A stretch of DNA of 64,000 nucleotides, taken from positions 11,617,448 through 11,681,447 of the forward strand of contig NC_088108.1 of the NCBI RefSeq assembly GCF_036370855.1, written 5' to 3'. Below the pieces are notes generated by a model that was not told where the DNA came from, did no database searches, and was given only the letters and a program-made list of their open reading frames with translations. Shown here in pieces: positions 39,160-51,114 of this stretch. Each line of letters starts with the position of its first letter. The stretch's first letter is position 1. This DNA is from Dromaius novaehollandiae. Lineage: Eukaryota; Chordata; Aves; Casuariiformes; Dromaiidae. The position numbers and the translations under genes were made by a program.

Positions 39160-39305
39160 CAGACTCCGGGGGACGTGCCGGGGCGGTGGGATCGGGGCTT
39201 GCCCAGGACCCCCCCAGCGCGCGGCGCCTCGGGGCTGCTGGGCGCCCGGACCCCGGAGGGCGTTCGAGAGCCGAGTGCTATGCTCAGCTGAAGGAGTCGC
39301 AGCGA
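39160..39305. promoter_or_regulatory. CpG cluster
   Basis: About 18 CpGs in 140 bp (gtgccggggcggtgggatcg, then cagcgcgcggcgcctcgg). It lies about 2.4 kb beyond the proposed AFF2 3' end. Long GC-driven open frames cross it on both strands and are not credible genes. Confidence 0.5.
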
Positions 39306-39500
39306 CTTTTAGGTGCAGTGGAAGCCGATGGGCTTTTATAACACTGATTGGCAAGTGACTTCTTATTGCAGATAATTCCCTGCCAGCACATCCTGAACGC
39401 ATAGGTGATTGCTCTTAAATTGATGGCTCGAAGCACAATAACAGCCTTTTTATTTAGTTCCTGCTTGATAGGCAGAGAATGTAGAGTTGCCAGGAGAGGG

Positions 39501-39528
<28 letters not shown>
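39501..39528. repeat. Poly(A) run of 28
   Basis: A pure A run on the plus strand, preceded by caggagaggg and followed by ggcactgccgg. No obvious target-site duplication or retroposed gene body was recognised next to it. Confidence 0.95.
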
Positions 39529-39532
<4 letters not shown>

Positions 39533-40370
39533 CTGCCGGATTTGCTCTATTACAGCACTGCGAGGCTGCGCTGCACTGGGACGGAGAGGTAAGCCGAGCT
39601 CCATGTGCTACTCAAAGCCCAGGAGCAGCACTAAGCACACAGGGGGGCCCTGTGCTTTCTGGCAGCCCCGGCACAGGTGGCAATCACCCTTCAAATGTGA
39701 CATGGAGCTTTATCCCCAAGGGCTGTAGTGTTACACTGGCTTTAGAGCTCTAGCGCTGGATGTGAACTGCTGGCACTGAGGTTTCCAAGTGGGTTGGATA
39801 GCAGAAAGGGATTTAGTGATCTGGCACACAGAAAGCAAAATTTAGCTCTCTTAGGAAGTAGGGGATGGTGCATTTTTCATGTGGCTTCCTCACCTGCTGC
39901 ACCATTCTCCAGCCCAATGGCCCTCAGCTGAATTCCAGCTGCATGGAGCTGGCTGGGAAATGGGGAACGAAGGGGTGGTTTTTTTTTTCTTTTCTACTCA
40001 GATTTTGTCTTCAAAATGCAAAATCTTGAACAAAGTCTTATGTGATAGTACAAATGCCAGCAGCCGCATTTGCGGGCAGCTGCGTGCCAGCAGCTGTAAA
40101 TCACTGCTGCGACCATCAAAAGACAACGTGCCCGAAAGTGGTGGACAAACTTGTGTCTGGGAAATATCATCAGGAAGTAGCTGAGAACAGCTCCACAGTC
40201 GGTTTCACAGACGAATGATGTCATACATAGGCAAACTGACCCTAAAGATTATTGCAGGCTTTGCCAAGTATTTCTGGCCTAGGAAGAGGGCCAATGCGGT
40301 CAGGTAGTATCTTCTCTTCTGCAGTTCAGTTCCTGAGGTCTAGCCTACTAATTCATCCATTGTGTTTAGC

Positions 40371-40392
40371 TTTTTTTTTTTTTTTTTTTTTT
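40371..40392. repeat. Poly(T) run of 22
   Basis: A pure T run between gtgtttagc and cccatatgc. It could be the tail of a minus-strand retroposed sequence, but no body was recognised. Confidence 0.95.
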
Positions 40393-41615
40393 CCCATATG
40401 CTTAGAGGTCCACAGTTTCCCAACAGCGAGGTGAACATGTCTCATTTTCAGAAGGCCAGTCTACATACATGACTAAAAAAAATATGAACAGGGACTTTTC
40501 CGTAGTGCATGTGACCAGGAGCTTCTGTTTAACATTAGCCTCACATGTGGTTCATGTGCTGAACACATTCACATTAGCTATCATTAAGTCTGTCCAACCT
40601 CGTGGACACAGTATGGGGGAAAAGAGCACTGGAAATCCCCATGCACATGTGCCTTTTTTAATCAAAGGGATAAAAGGACAGCTAAATTCACTTTGAAATG
40701 CAGCTGGTAAGTGAAATTTCTCTCCATCACATGAAACCGATGCTACATTATTTTCCTTTTGGCCCATGTAGGAGGGGCTCAGAAGAAGCTCAGCTCCTTA
40801 GTGAGAGGCTGTACGCTACACGTCCTACTCTGGGCTCTGTGGGCCATAGAAGTTCCAGCCAGACATTTCAGGTATAAATGAGTCTTCACAACCCCGTTTC
40901 TTTCCAGTTGCTAGCAAAACATCCCTTGCTCTAGAGCAGCTTCTTGTCATGGGCCAAATCCAATCCCGAGGGAGATGCGTAGCTAAATCACCGTAGTTGG
41001 CTGAGGACTGGTAGCACTTCAGTCGCTCCCGAGACGCACACAGCTCGTATCACCACACACCAGCTCTCGCTGCCCTGTCATGCACGGCTCGGAGAAGAGT
41101 TTGGGCCCCCCCCCTGCTCCAAATGGCAGCTCTGAGAGCCATTTCTGAAACCACCCTGTAAAACCTGGTGTTCCTAGTTTTCCTCATCCCGGGAAGCCCC
41201 CAGGAGGAACCCACCCCTGTGCCGAGGGCCAACATGCTGAGCCGCACCGCTTGGCGCCATGCAAGCAAAAAAAACCCTGGTTTTGAAGCCTGGCTCCTTC
41301 GCTCTTGAAGTTGGGTTTGGGGCAGACGGGATTTAGGCTGCTGTCTTGCAGCTGAGGCTCTTCAAGGATGGAGAAAACACATCATTGATCCTGCTACCTC
41401 ACAGCTGGTATCAGCGCTATGTTATTTTCTAACATTAAGTCACCTGAAGTCTCCATAAGGACACAAACAGATCCATTACAAATTCAAACCAGTGACAACT
41501 CTCCCACAAACAGAACTTACTCTACCACACCTGTTGCACCCTGGGAAGGGAATCAGAAAATAGCGGAAGACAGAAAAATTTGTAAAGATAAAATGGGCTA
41601 CATTTTCATAAAAAT

Positions 41616-41621
41616 TTTATT
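41616..41621 (-). terminator. Poly(A) signal AATAAA, distal
   Basis: The plus strand reads TTTATT, so the minus strand has AATAAA in the context GTAAAATAAAATTTTTATG. About 20-45 nt further on, the minus strand becomes U-rich (TTTTATCTTT, then TTTTTCTGTCTTCC), a normal downstream element. Cleavage would fall near 41,590-41,605. Confidence 0.5.
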
Positions 41622-42301
41622 TTACTTTTTTTTTAAATAATTCAATGCACTGGCAGTATAATTAATCCCTCTATGAGAGACACAAATGTACCAGTTCAAC
41701 CAATATTATTTATACAGAGACATTGTGTTTAAAAACAACAAAAGTACATTTAAAATGTTTGTACATAAAGTATTACTGTTATTTCTTTTTTTGAAGAAGA
41801 AGAAACAAATGTAAACAAAATGCATAATTGTGCAACACGTAGGAAATACAAAGCAAAACAGGCAAGATACAATTTTTTACATATAAAGCAAAAGAAATCA
41901 AACTTTTATAACTATACAACATTTCAGTAATTGCTTGACATTTTAACAGTTACCTTGGTCTGTACAAAACAACTTATACTTAAAACTTTACAAGAATAAC
42001 ATGCTTGTTCAGAACAAAGACACCTTGTGGAATTGCAATGATTATTGATATGATATTTGCACACATGAGGGAAAAAAAAGGCTAGTTCAATAGAAAATGA
42101 AAAAGTAAGAATGCAAGGTAAAGGGCCATTTAGCAAAATGCAATCTAATTCCAACAGCTAATTAAGTTGCACTGCAATGTAGAAATTAAATCTGACTTTT
42201 GCTGGAAGACCATAAGGTCATCATGTTGCTTTATTTCCAGGAACCAGAAGAAAGCATATGTAAATTTTCCTGATATTTTGGTTACTTCTACACACAAACT
42301 G

Positions 42302-42314
42302 GCACACGCACGCG

Positions 42315-42361
<47 letters not shown>
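42302..42361. repeat. (CA)n microsatellite in AFF2 3' UTR
   Basis: An imperfect start (gcacacgcacgcgcacg) is followed by a long pure CA run to 42360. In the AFF2 transcript this is a GU repeat. Confidence 0.95.
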
Positions 42362-42363
<2 letters not shown>

Positions 42364-42907
42364 AGAAAAGGTATTTATTTGCTAAAACAGCCAGAAATGG
42401 TAGGCAAGAGAGTGCAAACACTAGACTTCCAACATTGCTAGGTTAAAAAAAACCGGGCAACGAGAAAGAGCAAACATCTGTTTAGGTGCCAGAGTTCCTT
42501 TTCCTGAATTTTAGTTGCATTTTTTTCTTTTTCAGAGGACAGAAAACAATTTAACTTCAACTAAGCCTTTTTTAAAATACTGAGAGTGCTACAACCAAAA
42601 ACAAAACATAAACCAGATAGCCCAAAATTAAAGCAAAAAAATAAGCAGATCTTTCAACTTGTTGTCATACTATGTGATGATACATCTTAGGCCTTTTGAA
42701 TATGGGTTTTAAAAAAACCCAGCATTTAAAATCCAGTAGAAAATACGCAATCCAGAGATGTCAGAAATGCAGACAGGAATAAATTATACAATATTTTATG
42801 GAATTACAAGGACCGTCAGTTTAGATAAAATATACGTAATTTTGAATGTTCTCAAATGATATATACGGCTAAAATTACACTCCCGATTGCATCAACTTAA
42901 CTAACGC

Positions 42908-43028
42908 AGTGCCTGATTCTGTGATCTGGGTGCTGAGCACTGCTGTACACAGAGTTACTCCTGTGGCTTTCAGTGGAGCAACCTGCAGGTTAAGATGCTC
43001 AGGGGAAGAAGGGCGGAATTGGGCCTGG
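42908..43028. repeat. Old hairpin-repeat relic in AFF2 3' UTR
   Basis: It starts with gtgcctgattctgtg, has the core 'gttactcctgtggctttcagtgga' in decayed form, and ends with ggcggaattgggcctgg. These are the pieces of a 'ggcctgattctg...ttgacttcagtgg...cagaattgggcc' repeat. Confidence 0.5.
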
Positions 43029-43419
43029 ATAAATATTTGCCATGATTTCTGAATGTACAAAACCCATTTGGCTTAGAAAACACACTTTAGCCTGCTGTAA
43101 TATCTTTGAACTAAAGTAACAGATTCCATCTCTAGACTGACAGCATTTATGACACATTTGAATTTATTTGCCATTTTTCTACGCAAACTAATGGTGATGC
43201 CAGTAAATATCTAAACTCAGAGGTAAGGAAATTGCAGCATGCCTTTTAGTTAAAAACAAAACATATGCAAGCCTAGACAGCAGGCAGAAATTACCCTCCA
43301 ATTCTTTTAGCAGAGATTATCTGGTGCTCAATCAGAAGAGTTCAATATATACTCAGCCTGAGTATATATTTATAAAGCTGCATTAGGCCATATAACACAG
43401 CCTGAAAAGACAGAGGACT

Positions 43420-43492
43420 AGTTTTTCAGCTGGTGTAAATCAGCACTGACATCTATGGAGCTACTCAGAGGCACAGCCGAAGCTTTGGCCCA
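43420..43492. repeat. Old hairpin-repeat relic in AFF2 3' UTR
   Basis: Contains 'tcagctggtgtaaatcagca', followed by 'catctatggagcta' and ending near 'gctttggccc'. It matches the 'cagctggtgtaaatcagcatagctccattgaagtcaatgg' repeat family in order. Confidence 0.5.
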
Positions 43493-43821
43493 CAGTCATC
43501 AGAAACATGCAATGATCATTCACTCCATATGTAAAAATCTCAGTGGTGGGAGTGCAGAGTGAAAGTGTAATCAACATCAGATAAAAAGCTACGCTGGTCG
43601 TCTAGTTTCTGATAATGCTTTTCCAGACTCTGTGGTCTAAAGCAGTTTTACGATGCGCTCCATACTGCATAGCTTTGCAAAGTACAGTATTTCCTTGCAG
43701 GCAAGGATTATAGTACATTAATCATTTCATTGGCATGATCAGTAGAAAAGGCATGATGATAAAAGCTTTGGGAGTTTGTCTGCATAGAGATATATTGGTA
43801 AAAATTAGTTTGGGGTTAAAG

Positions 43822-43902
43822 GGGCTGATCCTCAGCATGTGCATATTGGATTAACTCCAATGAAATCAGTACTCCTGGACCAGTTTACACCAGTTGAGGA
43901 AC
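43822..43902. repeat. Hairpin repeat (MITE-like) in AFF2 3' UTR
   Basis: The left arm ggctgatcctcagcatgtg and the right arm gtttacaccagttgagg are inverted copies around 'ttaactccaatgaaatcagt', a decayed 'ctccattgaagtcaatgg' core. Confidence 0.55.
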
Positions 43903-44029
43903 TTGTACTCTATCTCTGTCATAAATAAAGCATGTTTGTTATCCACAATTCAGTTCATTCATAAATTCAGCAGTAAATGCCTCCTGTCAGTGGGTCAAAA
44001 CTTCTTCAAGTCCGTAAGTCCACGTTATG

Positions 44030-44090
44030 TGTCACTGAAGTCAATGGTGGTTTCCCTGAGCAAGGGCTGAGTCAACACACGGTCTGGTTG
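44030..44090. repeat. Old hairpin-repeat relic in AFF2 3' UTR
   Basis: Contains 'actgaagtcaatggtggt' followed by 'gagcaagggctga', the order seen in the 'gaagtcaatggtagt...gagtaagggctgcag' repeats. Confidence 0.45.
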
Positions 44091-45962
44091 AAGAGCAAGT
44101 CTGCGCACAGTCGCTCCAGCACCAATCCAGAACACTTCAACTACTTTAAGTGGGGTGAGTGCTTGGCTAGAACAAAACTGGTGTAATTCCATGGAATTGG
44201 TTTAATGCAAGTGAACATCTGGTCCAATAAGTTGAACTCTGGCAATACTACGCCAGATTTATTAGTCAGCTTCTCCCTTCACTCAACAAACTCAGCCAGA
44301 CTTGCCCAACTGTCGTATGACAGCAGCGTTTGGTCCAATGAATTCCATGGACTGAGCCAAGTTATACTACATTTGCTTGGCTCAAAATTTGGTCCATTTT
44401 AGTTATTATTGTTCATTAAAACAATAAAATTCACTTAAGAGCTTGATTTTCCTTCTAACTCACAGAAGGAGATAACTGAGTAGAAATGAGGATTAACTCT
44501 ACTTAATGGATTTCAATGGAATTACAACAGGGTGATACTCGCACAGCTGTGACTAAACTCATATCCAGCACAGAGAGCTTAGAGAACTTGCATAGAGGGG
44601 AACTCAGTTAAAATCAAAGATGAAAATAAGTCTCAAACAGCTGTGTCATCTGCTCATATGGCTTATACCACTGGCATCAGTAGGACTCAACAAGAGTCCT
44701 GTAAGCACGAGTGGTCCTGCGGACACTACAATTCAAATTGCAATTCTGCACACAGTGAATATTGCCTTAGTTTTATGATGTTACAGCATGCAACGCTTCT
44801 GTCAACCTGTTTGGTGTTTTTACATGCAGAGCAGGTAGAAGTGAGTGCTCAAATCCAAGTCCCATCTGCAGGCACAGAGGACCAAAGCTCAGAGCAGTGC
44901 AGAGCCACAGTTCTGCATGCAGGCGGTGGGCTGGGGTCACTCAGACCTGCTGGGCACTGGCCCCCCCTGTGTCTCCTGCACACCAGGACAGCGGCCAGGG
45001 CTGCCTGGTGGATCCACAGTGCTCTGACACATGGTCCAATGCCTCGAGCAGCCTGAGGGCTCTGGCAGCTCTGGACTCTGCACTGCTCCAAAACCTGGGC
45101 TTGGCAACGTCCTCTCGGTGGCCCCTCTCCAAAGGGGAGCACGTACGTTGCTACTTGAGCTGACCGCTGGGTCCCTGGGCTTGGCCTTTGGGGAAGTTGT
45201 GAGGGGAAAATGATTTAGCTCTATGGTGACTTCAGGGCAGTGATAAGCATTAGCTCTTTGTGATATGTGCTGGTACCACGAGGCAGACTAATGAATTGAA
45301 TGGGATGGTGCCATATTAGGATTGTGTATGATACTAAGTCACAGGTGTTATTTTGCAGGACATAGCAACAAGCACTCACAAGTTAAACTCACAATGCCAC
45401 CCCACATCAACTCGCCCCAGTTTCTTTAAATGATTATTCACACCTTTACCATTGCCTAATGCAATTAGTGTCAATGAGCTGCCTGAGATGTTGCTATGTA
45501 CCCTGTTACTCTGAGCACAGCTTATCGTCACAGTATTTCTCTTCAAGTGCCCCGACATGCTCAAGGTTGATTCTCATCTGACACCAGTTGTATGCAGTAA
45601 CTCATCTGCATCTGAGCTTGCTCTCACTTCTGTCTGTAGAGCCATGGGATCATGCTGGCTGTACACAAGATCTGAATATCCTTCTGACTTCGACAGCCAC
45701 CACCACGTATTTAAGCTGGTGTGAGATGACCAGAAGCACTGATCTTGGAAGACAAAATAAATAGACCAAATATCTTTGAAATGGAGTAGCTAAAGTAAAA
45801 CTACCAAGTAATTCAGAAAGGGAGGTTGAACAGAGCACTGTGGCAATGACAACTACTCTATAAGCCAGGTAGAAACATTTCATTTTCAGTAGCAGAGAGG
45901 TTTAGATAGTGAGAGAGACTAATCAAGCTTCTAGCCTATATACATAGGCTATGATATATCAA

Positions 45963-45998
45963 GTGATATATATACATATATATATATATGTATATCAC
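45963..45998. repeat. AT-rich near-perfect palindrome
   Basis: The sequence begins gtgatatatatac and ends gtatatcac, with a (TA)n centre, so it can fold into one long hairpin. It lies in the proposed 3' UTR. Confidence 0.85.
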
Positions 45999-46696
45999 TA
46001 GACAATACAGAATGCCTGTATGCATTATTGTGTCCAGTGCTCTGGTTATATCATGGACATACAGGAGTATCAGGGTAATTGAGTCCTCCCAATATTAACA
46101 AGACCTGTTTTATTCGTATTTATAAAATACTATGTAAAGTAAAACTGGAAGATGTCATAAGGACGGTGGATTGTTTTTTTGTGTGCTTCCTTCTGTCAAA
46201 CCCCTACAGCACTCCAGTGAAGTCAGGGAGATGCTGGGGGAGACAAAGACCCCTTGCAATGACACCTGGATCTGTGGGCTGCCCATGTATAAGGGCATCT
46301 CTATACTTGGTTCAAAATGACAAATCCATTTTCTTTGGTGACCTGCAAAATATTTTGTCTTTCTTAAAAGTTCAAGACACTGGACTGCTGCAAATGGGTT
46401 AACCTTCTGAAAAAACAACAGCCCTAACAGCATGTTGACATCGTTTTCAGTTTTTACATTGACTTCAGTGACCACATGACCAAGATGATAGAGTTATTAC
46501 TTTCTGAGATACCTGCTTTGCTTGCAAAGAGACAACAGATGCAAAGATGACTATACACATGCTACAGAGGAGCACCTTAATAACTCTGCTACCACTTTGC
46601 AGTGTTAAGTGTGTGTCCTCTTTAAAGCTACCATCTCTTTTTTCCTGTGCTATGAAAAATGAGCATGAATTTTTTGTTGCAAATCCGTTCAAATGT

Positions 46697-46717
46697 GCAC
46701 ACGCGCACACACGCACG

Positions 46718-46754
<37 letters not shown>
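46697..46754. repeat. (CA)n microsatellite in AFF2 3' UTR
   Basis: An imperfect start with CG interruptions (gcacacgcgcacac) is followed by a pure CA run. It is also a GU repeat in the AFF2 transcript. Confidence 0.95.
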
Positions 46755-46757
<3 letters not shown>

Positions 46758-47329
46758 TACACTTTTCAATACTGTCTGTAGTGGAGTTTCTCCCCATCTC
46801 AAAGCAAAGTATATTAATATCTAAGTCAGAATTCTTTAACAGTCCCATTTTTTCAATCTTTTAAGCTGCACTCACAAAACTAATCATTGGATTTAGATAG
46901 TACTACATATTAATAAAAATACAATGAAAACATTTCTTCCAAAGTACCTAAGAACTTGTCAGTGAATCCAAACTATTAGAATGGAAGAACATCATAAAAT
47001 CTGTGAAATTAAAAAATCATAGAAATCAAGATCCAGATTCAATTTCTCAGATTTTGTTTCATTAGAAGGAATAAAAATTCTTGACCTTTATTCTTTAAAA
47101 AAACACCACTGAAATCAACAGACCTGTCCCTATCTTTCGAAGGAGGTCATCTATAAATGAGACAATCAATATATTCACAGAGAGGCTATTTAAATGATTA
47201 AAAGCCCAAAGACCTTGTAAGAAAATGAGAAATTAAGCTATGAGAAGCAAGCTGGGAAGGATGTTACCAACACTATCAAAATAAAGGCTGCAAGCTAAAC
47301 CAGAATGACTAAAAAATAGCAAAGTACAT

Positions 47330-47350
47330 AAAATAAAATAAAATAAAATC
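47330..47350. repeat. (AAAAT)n microsatellite
   Basis: About four units of aaaat/aaata in the plus strand, within the proposed 3' UTR. Confidence 0.85.
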
Positions 47351-49577
47351 ACAAATACTGGGCCAAACCTGGCTATCCAAGCTCAGTGTGAACTTTCCCT
47401 GCTGTTAGTTTGCTAGAGTGGGAAGCGCGGCTGGTCCTTCCAAAGCAGCTGGCTGAGCACAGCTGAGGCTAGCGACCAGCAGGACATGGTCCAGTGGAAC
47501 ATAGCCCATATGGGATACATCATCTCAAGCTTTTGAGCCCTGCTCTCGTGGACCATGTTTCCCAGTGCACGTCACATGGCTGGAGATGCTCACTGCACTA
47601 AAAGCAGGATATTCTGCCTGCACATTGTCAAATGCTTCACTTAAGACCTGCTGTAGCTCTTGACATGGAGGTTAAGTGCTATGTAAATGCCTCACTCAAG
47701 CACTTAGGACTTTGCTGCCCTAGGATCTTGTACTGATGGAGGTCCCAAATGTTTGCATTTAGCCCTTTGCTTTGCATGCTCCCTTCACTGCTGAGCTATG
47801 GTTATTGCTCCAAACCTCCTGAAGCATGGGACACAAATGACAGTCTTGTCAGCTCTGGCAATTTTATATGGAGCTTAGTGTCCTCCTTAAAGCCCAGCTG
47901 CAGAAATCAAGCAATTGCATCAGTGTCTCAGTTTATCACTATTCAAAATAAATGTGTCATTTTCTGGCCCTCGGCATGCTTGGGAAATGCCTGAAAACAT
48001 GTCTTGAATTCAGCCTCAAAGCCTCAGGATCCAGAGGGCAAATAGAGGAACCTAAAAAGTTTATTTTTTAAAAAAAAACATGATTTGAAGCCAATCTTGT
48101 AATTTTTGGTGCTTGGCTCATGACTGTGGATGCCTGCAGTGGGCAGTGTTAAGAGCAGACACAGAAAATGCCCAGGCAAATGCAAGCTGCTTCCCTGTGG
48201 ACTGCAACAAACAAACAATCTCATTTGATTAACTCTGCTTGAAGTAATATTTTAAGGGGTAAAACGATTCCACAAAGATGACATGTTGGCATTTGAAATG
48301 AGATGAATATAGTGCCTGTAAAAGTGCAATAATCCTTAATAACTAACCCAAAAGAAGCATCATCCCCAGGGATAAGAAGGTAATTCACTCCCCATATTTA
48401 ATTTGTTCCTAAGCTGCTTTTGAAACAAGACTGCTAAATAGTAAGTTGGCTTGTGATCCTAGGCTAGACTGCTGGACTTATTAGAATCATGCCATTGATT
48501 CTGCATACATTTCAAACTAAGTCACAGGATGCAAAATCAGGTGCGTTAATTCCTTAAGCTGTTTAAGCAGAAGATTGTGAGCACAGGCTAAATTTAGAGA
48601 TAGGAGTCTGTTTACTACAAGCAAGAGGGGAAAGATAATAGGCTGACTTCACTGACTGACTGCAGCTAACTCTTTGAACAGTCTTGTCTCTGAAGACTGT
48701 ATTTCAAGACTTACCTATCTTAATAAATTCATGGCAGTCTAGGATTTCAGTCTACATTAAAGAAAAAAGTGACGACAATGCACTTAATTAGACTAAATAG
48801 TTACTGAACCTCCTTAGTGGGACCTTGTAAAAGGAATGGAAAACTTTGGCTTATGACAAAACCACTCCACCATTGCTTCATCTCAAATACTCACTCTGCT
48901 TAAAAAAAAAGCCTTCTGCAAGTATTTCTTTTTCTCCTCTAAAAAAAACCAGAAAAAAAAAATCTTTCTTCTGCATTTCTGAATAGCTTTCACTGTTGTG
49001 GTTTTGTTCATTAGATACTGGGGCCAGAAGGAGCGTGACAAATGCTGTCGATTCATGTTTCAGCCAGGTTACCAAAACCCTCAAAGAACAGATAACGGTA
49101 TATCGACCGCTGTAGGAACAGGAATGTGCAGATAACCCAGGATGTGCACATTCTGCAAATGTCCTTTGCAGACAACCCCAAACTGGATGATTTCTATAAT
49201 GATCCCTTGGCTGCGTTTGCAATACATTCTTGTGGAACAAAATATTAGGAATTATTGATTTTTAAGGGAAAGGAGTATTAAAGGAAACTCATACACAACT
49301 CCTACAGTGATGTTTGTCTTAAATGTGCACTGGGCATAGTCCTTAAACTGCTCTTCTTGCAAATATGCAAGGCCTGCTCTAGAAATCATAACAGTCTGAA
49401 CCTTTTAAATGGAAATTTGTCCTATTTATCTGGTCACAACCCAGTGAGCAGAATCCAATAACTCACCAGATTAAAGGATATACAGGATTATATAGCAGAA
49501 GGTAATTGCAATTAACTAATATCTGGATGGCATTTAATACACATATTGTATTATTTCAATGAGATGAGACAGAATAA

Positions 49578-49585
49578 TATTTACA
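49578..49585 (-). promoter_or_regulatory. Possible Pumilio response element TGTAAATA in the 3' UTR
   Basis: The minus strand reads TGTAAATA, a perfect match to the UGUANAUA consensus bound by Pumilio proteins, which repress or destabilise mRNAs. It lies about 1.5 kb after the stop codon. Its relevance depends on the long UTR being real. Confidence 0.25.
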
Positions 49586-50698
49586 TTGCTGTGAGCATTT
49601 TCAGTTTATAGAAATGGAATTTACAGTTTAGTATGCAGGAGTTACATCAAGAATGAGATGAGACCATTTAAAGTCTTGTGAAATACTGATATAAATTCAT
49701 TTTGCTTTGTTTCATGCACCAGCGCTTCTTGCAGTGGCACCAAAACAGCAGTGCAGTTTATAACAGGGGAAAAGAAGAAGAGGAAAGAGCAAATGTGAAA
49801 TGGTCTAATTTATTCACAATTGCTTTGAAATTCTATCTGAATTGTCTCATTATTATTCATGCATTAGAAGAATGGTCCAAAACATGACAGCATGGGTAAA
49901 CAGATGCAGAGCTTGGAAAATAGGTAATTCGACTGAAGAATTCATGGCCATTATTAAACAAATGTTATATTTCTTTTGGGTAAATCTGGTGATTTTATTT
50001 AATTTGTCATTGTTTTCAAGATAGCAATATAATACTGTTTGTTTCTAATGCTCTGAAATGAACAAAACAGGTGTAAATTGATGTCATATGGAATTATAAT
50101 GTTTCAACAGTAGCTGGTTAGTTAAACTTCTAGAGAATTTCATGAAAAATGTGCATACAGTTATTAATGGACTTTTACGTACAATATTGACCCTTAAACT
50201 ATAGCGCTCCTGATAAAATCTGCTTTCACTGAGTCACTATGCAAGAAGAGATTGCTCTATGAAGAAAAACCTTGGATGATTATTTGTTTGAGACTAAACA
50301 GTAAAACTGAAAGAAAATTTACAGATTTAGTATAGGAATGGTAGATGAGACTATGAAAGCTAATATTTTGAAATTGCCTAAAAACTGCATTGTGCTGCCT
50401 ACTGAAATTATTAAGCTGACAATAAACAGGTAGAACAGAATATGAAAACCTCATTGCATAGTGTGTCATCTTTCTTTAATGAGGCATTCCTTCACCTTTC
50501 ACCTCCTAACACCTTTGGTGATCTTACACTATGTACCTGTAAGATATTCAATGTTCTCTTTTAGAGATTAAGCCTATAGAAAGTATGAAATCTTAGCAAT
50601 GATGTACTGTGTCAGGTAATGATGCCAGAATTAAGTGGCGAAAAGCTTGGTTCAGGTTCAGAAGGCGATTTTGAGTGAATAGCTATAACTTCTACTAA

Positions 50699-50704
50699 TT
50701 TATT
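50699..50704 (-). terminator. Possible proximal poly(A) signal AATAAA
   Basis: The first AATAAA I noticed on the minus strand after the stop codon is here, about 410 nt downstream of TAG. It could produce a short 3' UTR isoform. Single hexamers occur by chance in AT-rich DNA, so this is weak. Confidence 0.25.
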
Positions 50705-51114
50705 TCAGAAGGGACTTCTCTTATATGCCCTCAAATATTTAAGATGCTTTGTACTATTTCTCAGGAATCCATATCTTCTCAAAGTGCTTTTTTGTTTTCA
50801 CTTGAAGGCAGCATGGACTTAAAACAATACTGCAGGGAATGTACCGTTCCATAAAGCACATAAGGATAGCAGGATCCAGGAGACACAAGGCATAGAAAAT
50901 TGTCGAAAATGAGTAGATGGTACAACACATACTGCTCTTAAGTCGTAAGTTCCATTTATGGTGACTTCTACTTCCAAGAGATAGGATATTAAAAAAGGCA
51001 ATAAAAATGAAGTTACATGAATAAACTTCCAGAAATGAGTGGAGTTCCACCAGTGATCGTCTGTGCGCTGGTAGAGGTAGAGCAATGGCGATGTTATGAA
51101 CAGGGCAGCAGTCA

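Larger units (their letters stand above)
38700..41599. other. Intergenic DNA just past the AFF2 3' end
   Basis: GC-richer than the rest of the desert, with the CpG cluster at 39.2 kb and long A and T runs. No exon could be recognised. Confidence 0.6.
41600..51114 (-). other. AFF2: Probable long 3' UTR of AFF2
   Basis: From the stop codon down to about 41.6 kb the minus strand has no further coding signal and is AT-rich with many T-rich tracts, as expected of a long 3' UTR. The stretch at about 41.6-42.3 kb looks especially UTR-like, ending with AATAAA (41621-41616) and a U-rich downstream region. The UTR would be about 9.5 kb, which agrees with my recollection that AFF2 transcripts have a very long 3' UTR. 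A closer AATAAA lies at 50704-50699, about 410 nt after the stop, so a short isoform is possible. Decayed hairpin repeats at 42.9-44.6 kb and two (CA)n tracts sit inside the proposed UTR. The full extent is inference from sequence alone. Confidence 0.5.

Noticed and set aside
38692..39358. Long plus-strand open frames of 199 and 137 codons
   Set aside because: They run through GC-rich DNA and start next to a CR1 relic. Two frames are open at once and the minus strand is also open, which indicates few stops due to composition. No domain was recognised.
39501..39528. Poly(A) run as tail of a processed pseudogene
   Set aside because: The upstream 500 bp shows no recognisable gene body, and no target-site duplication was found.
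44643..45213. Overlapping plus- and minus-strand open frames of 60-137 codons
   Set aside because: They lie in a GC-richer part of the proposed UTR, open in several frames at once and without any recognisable domain.
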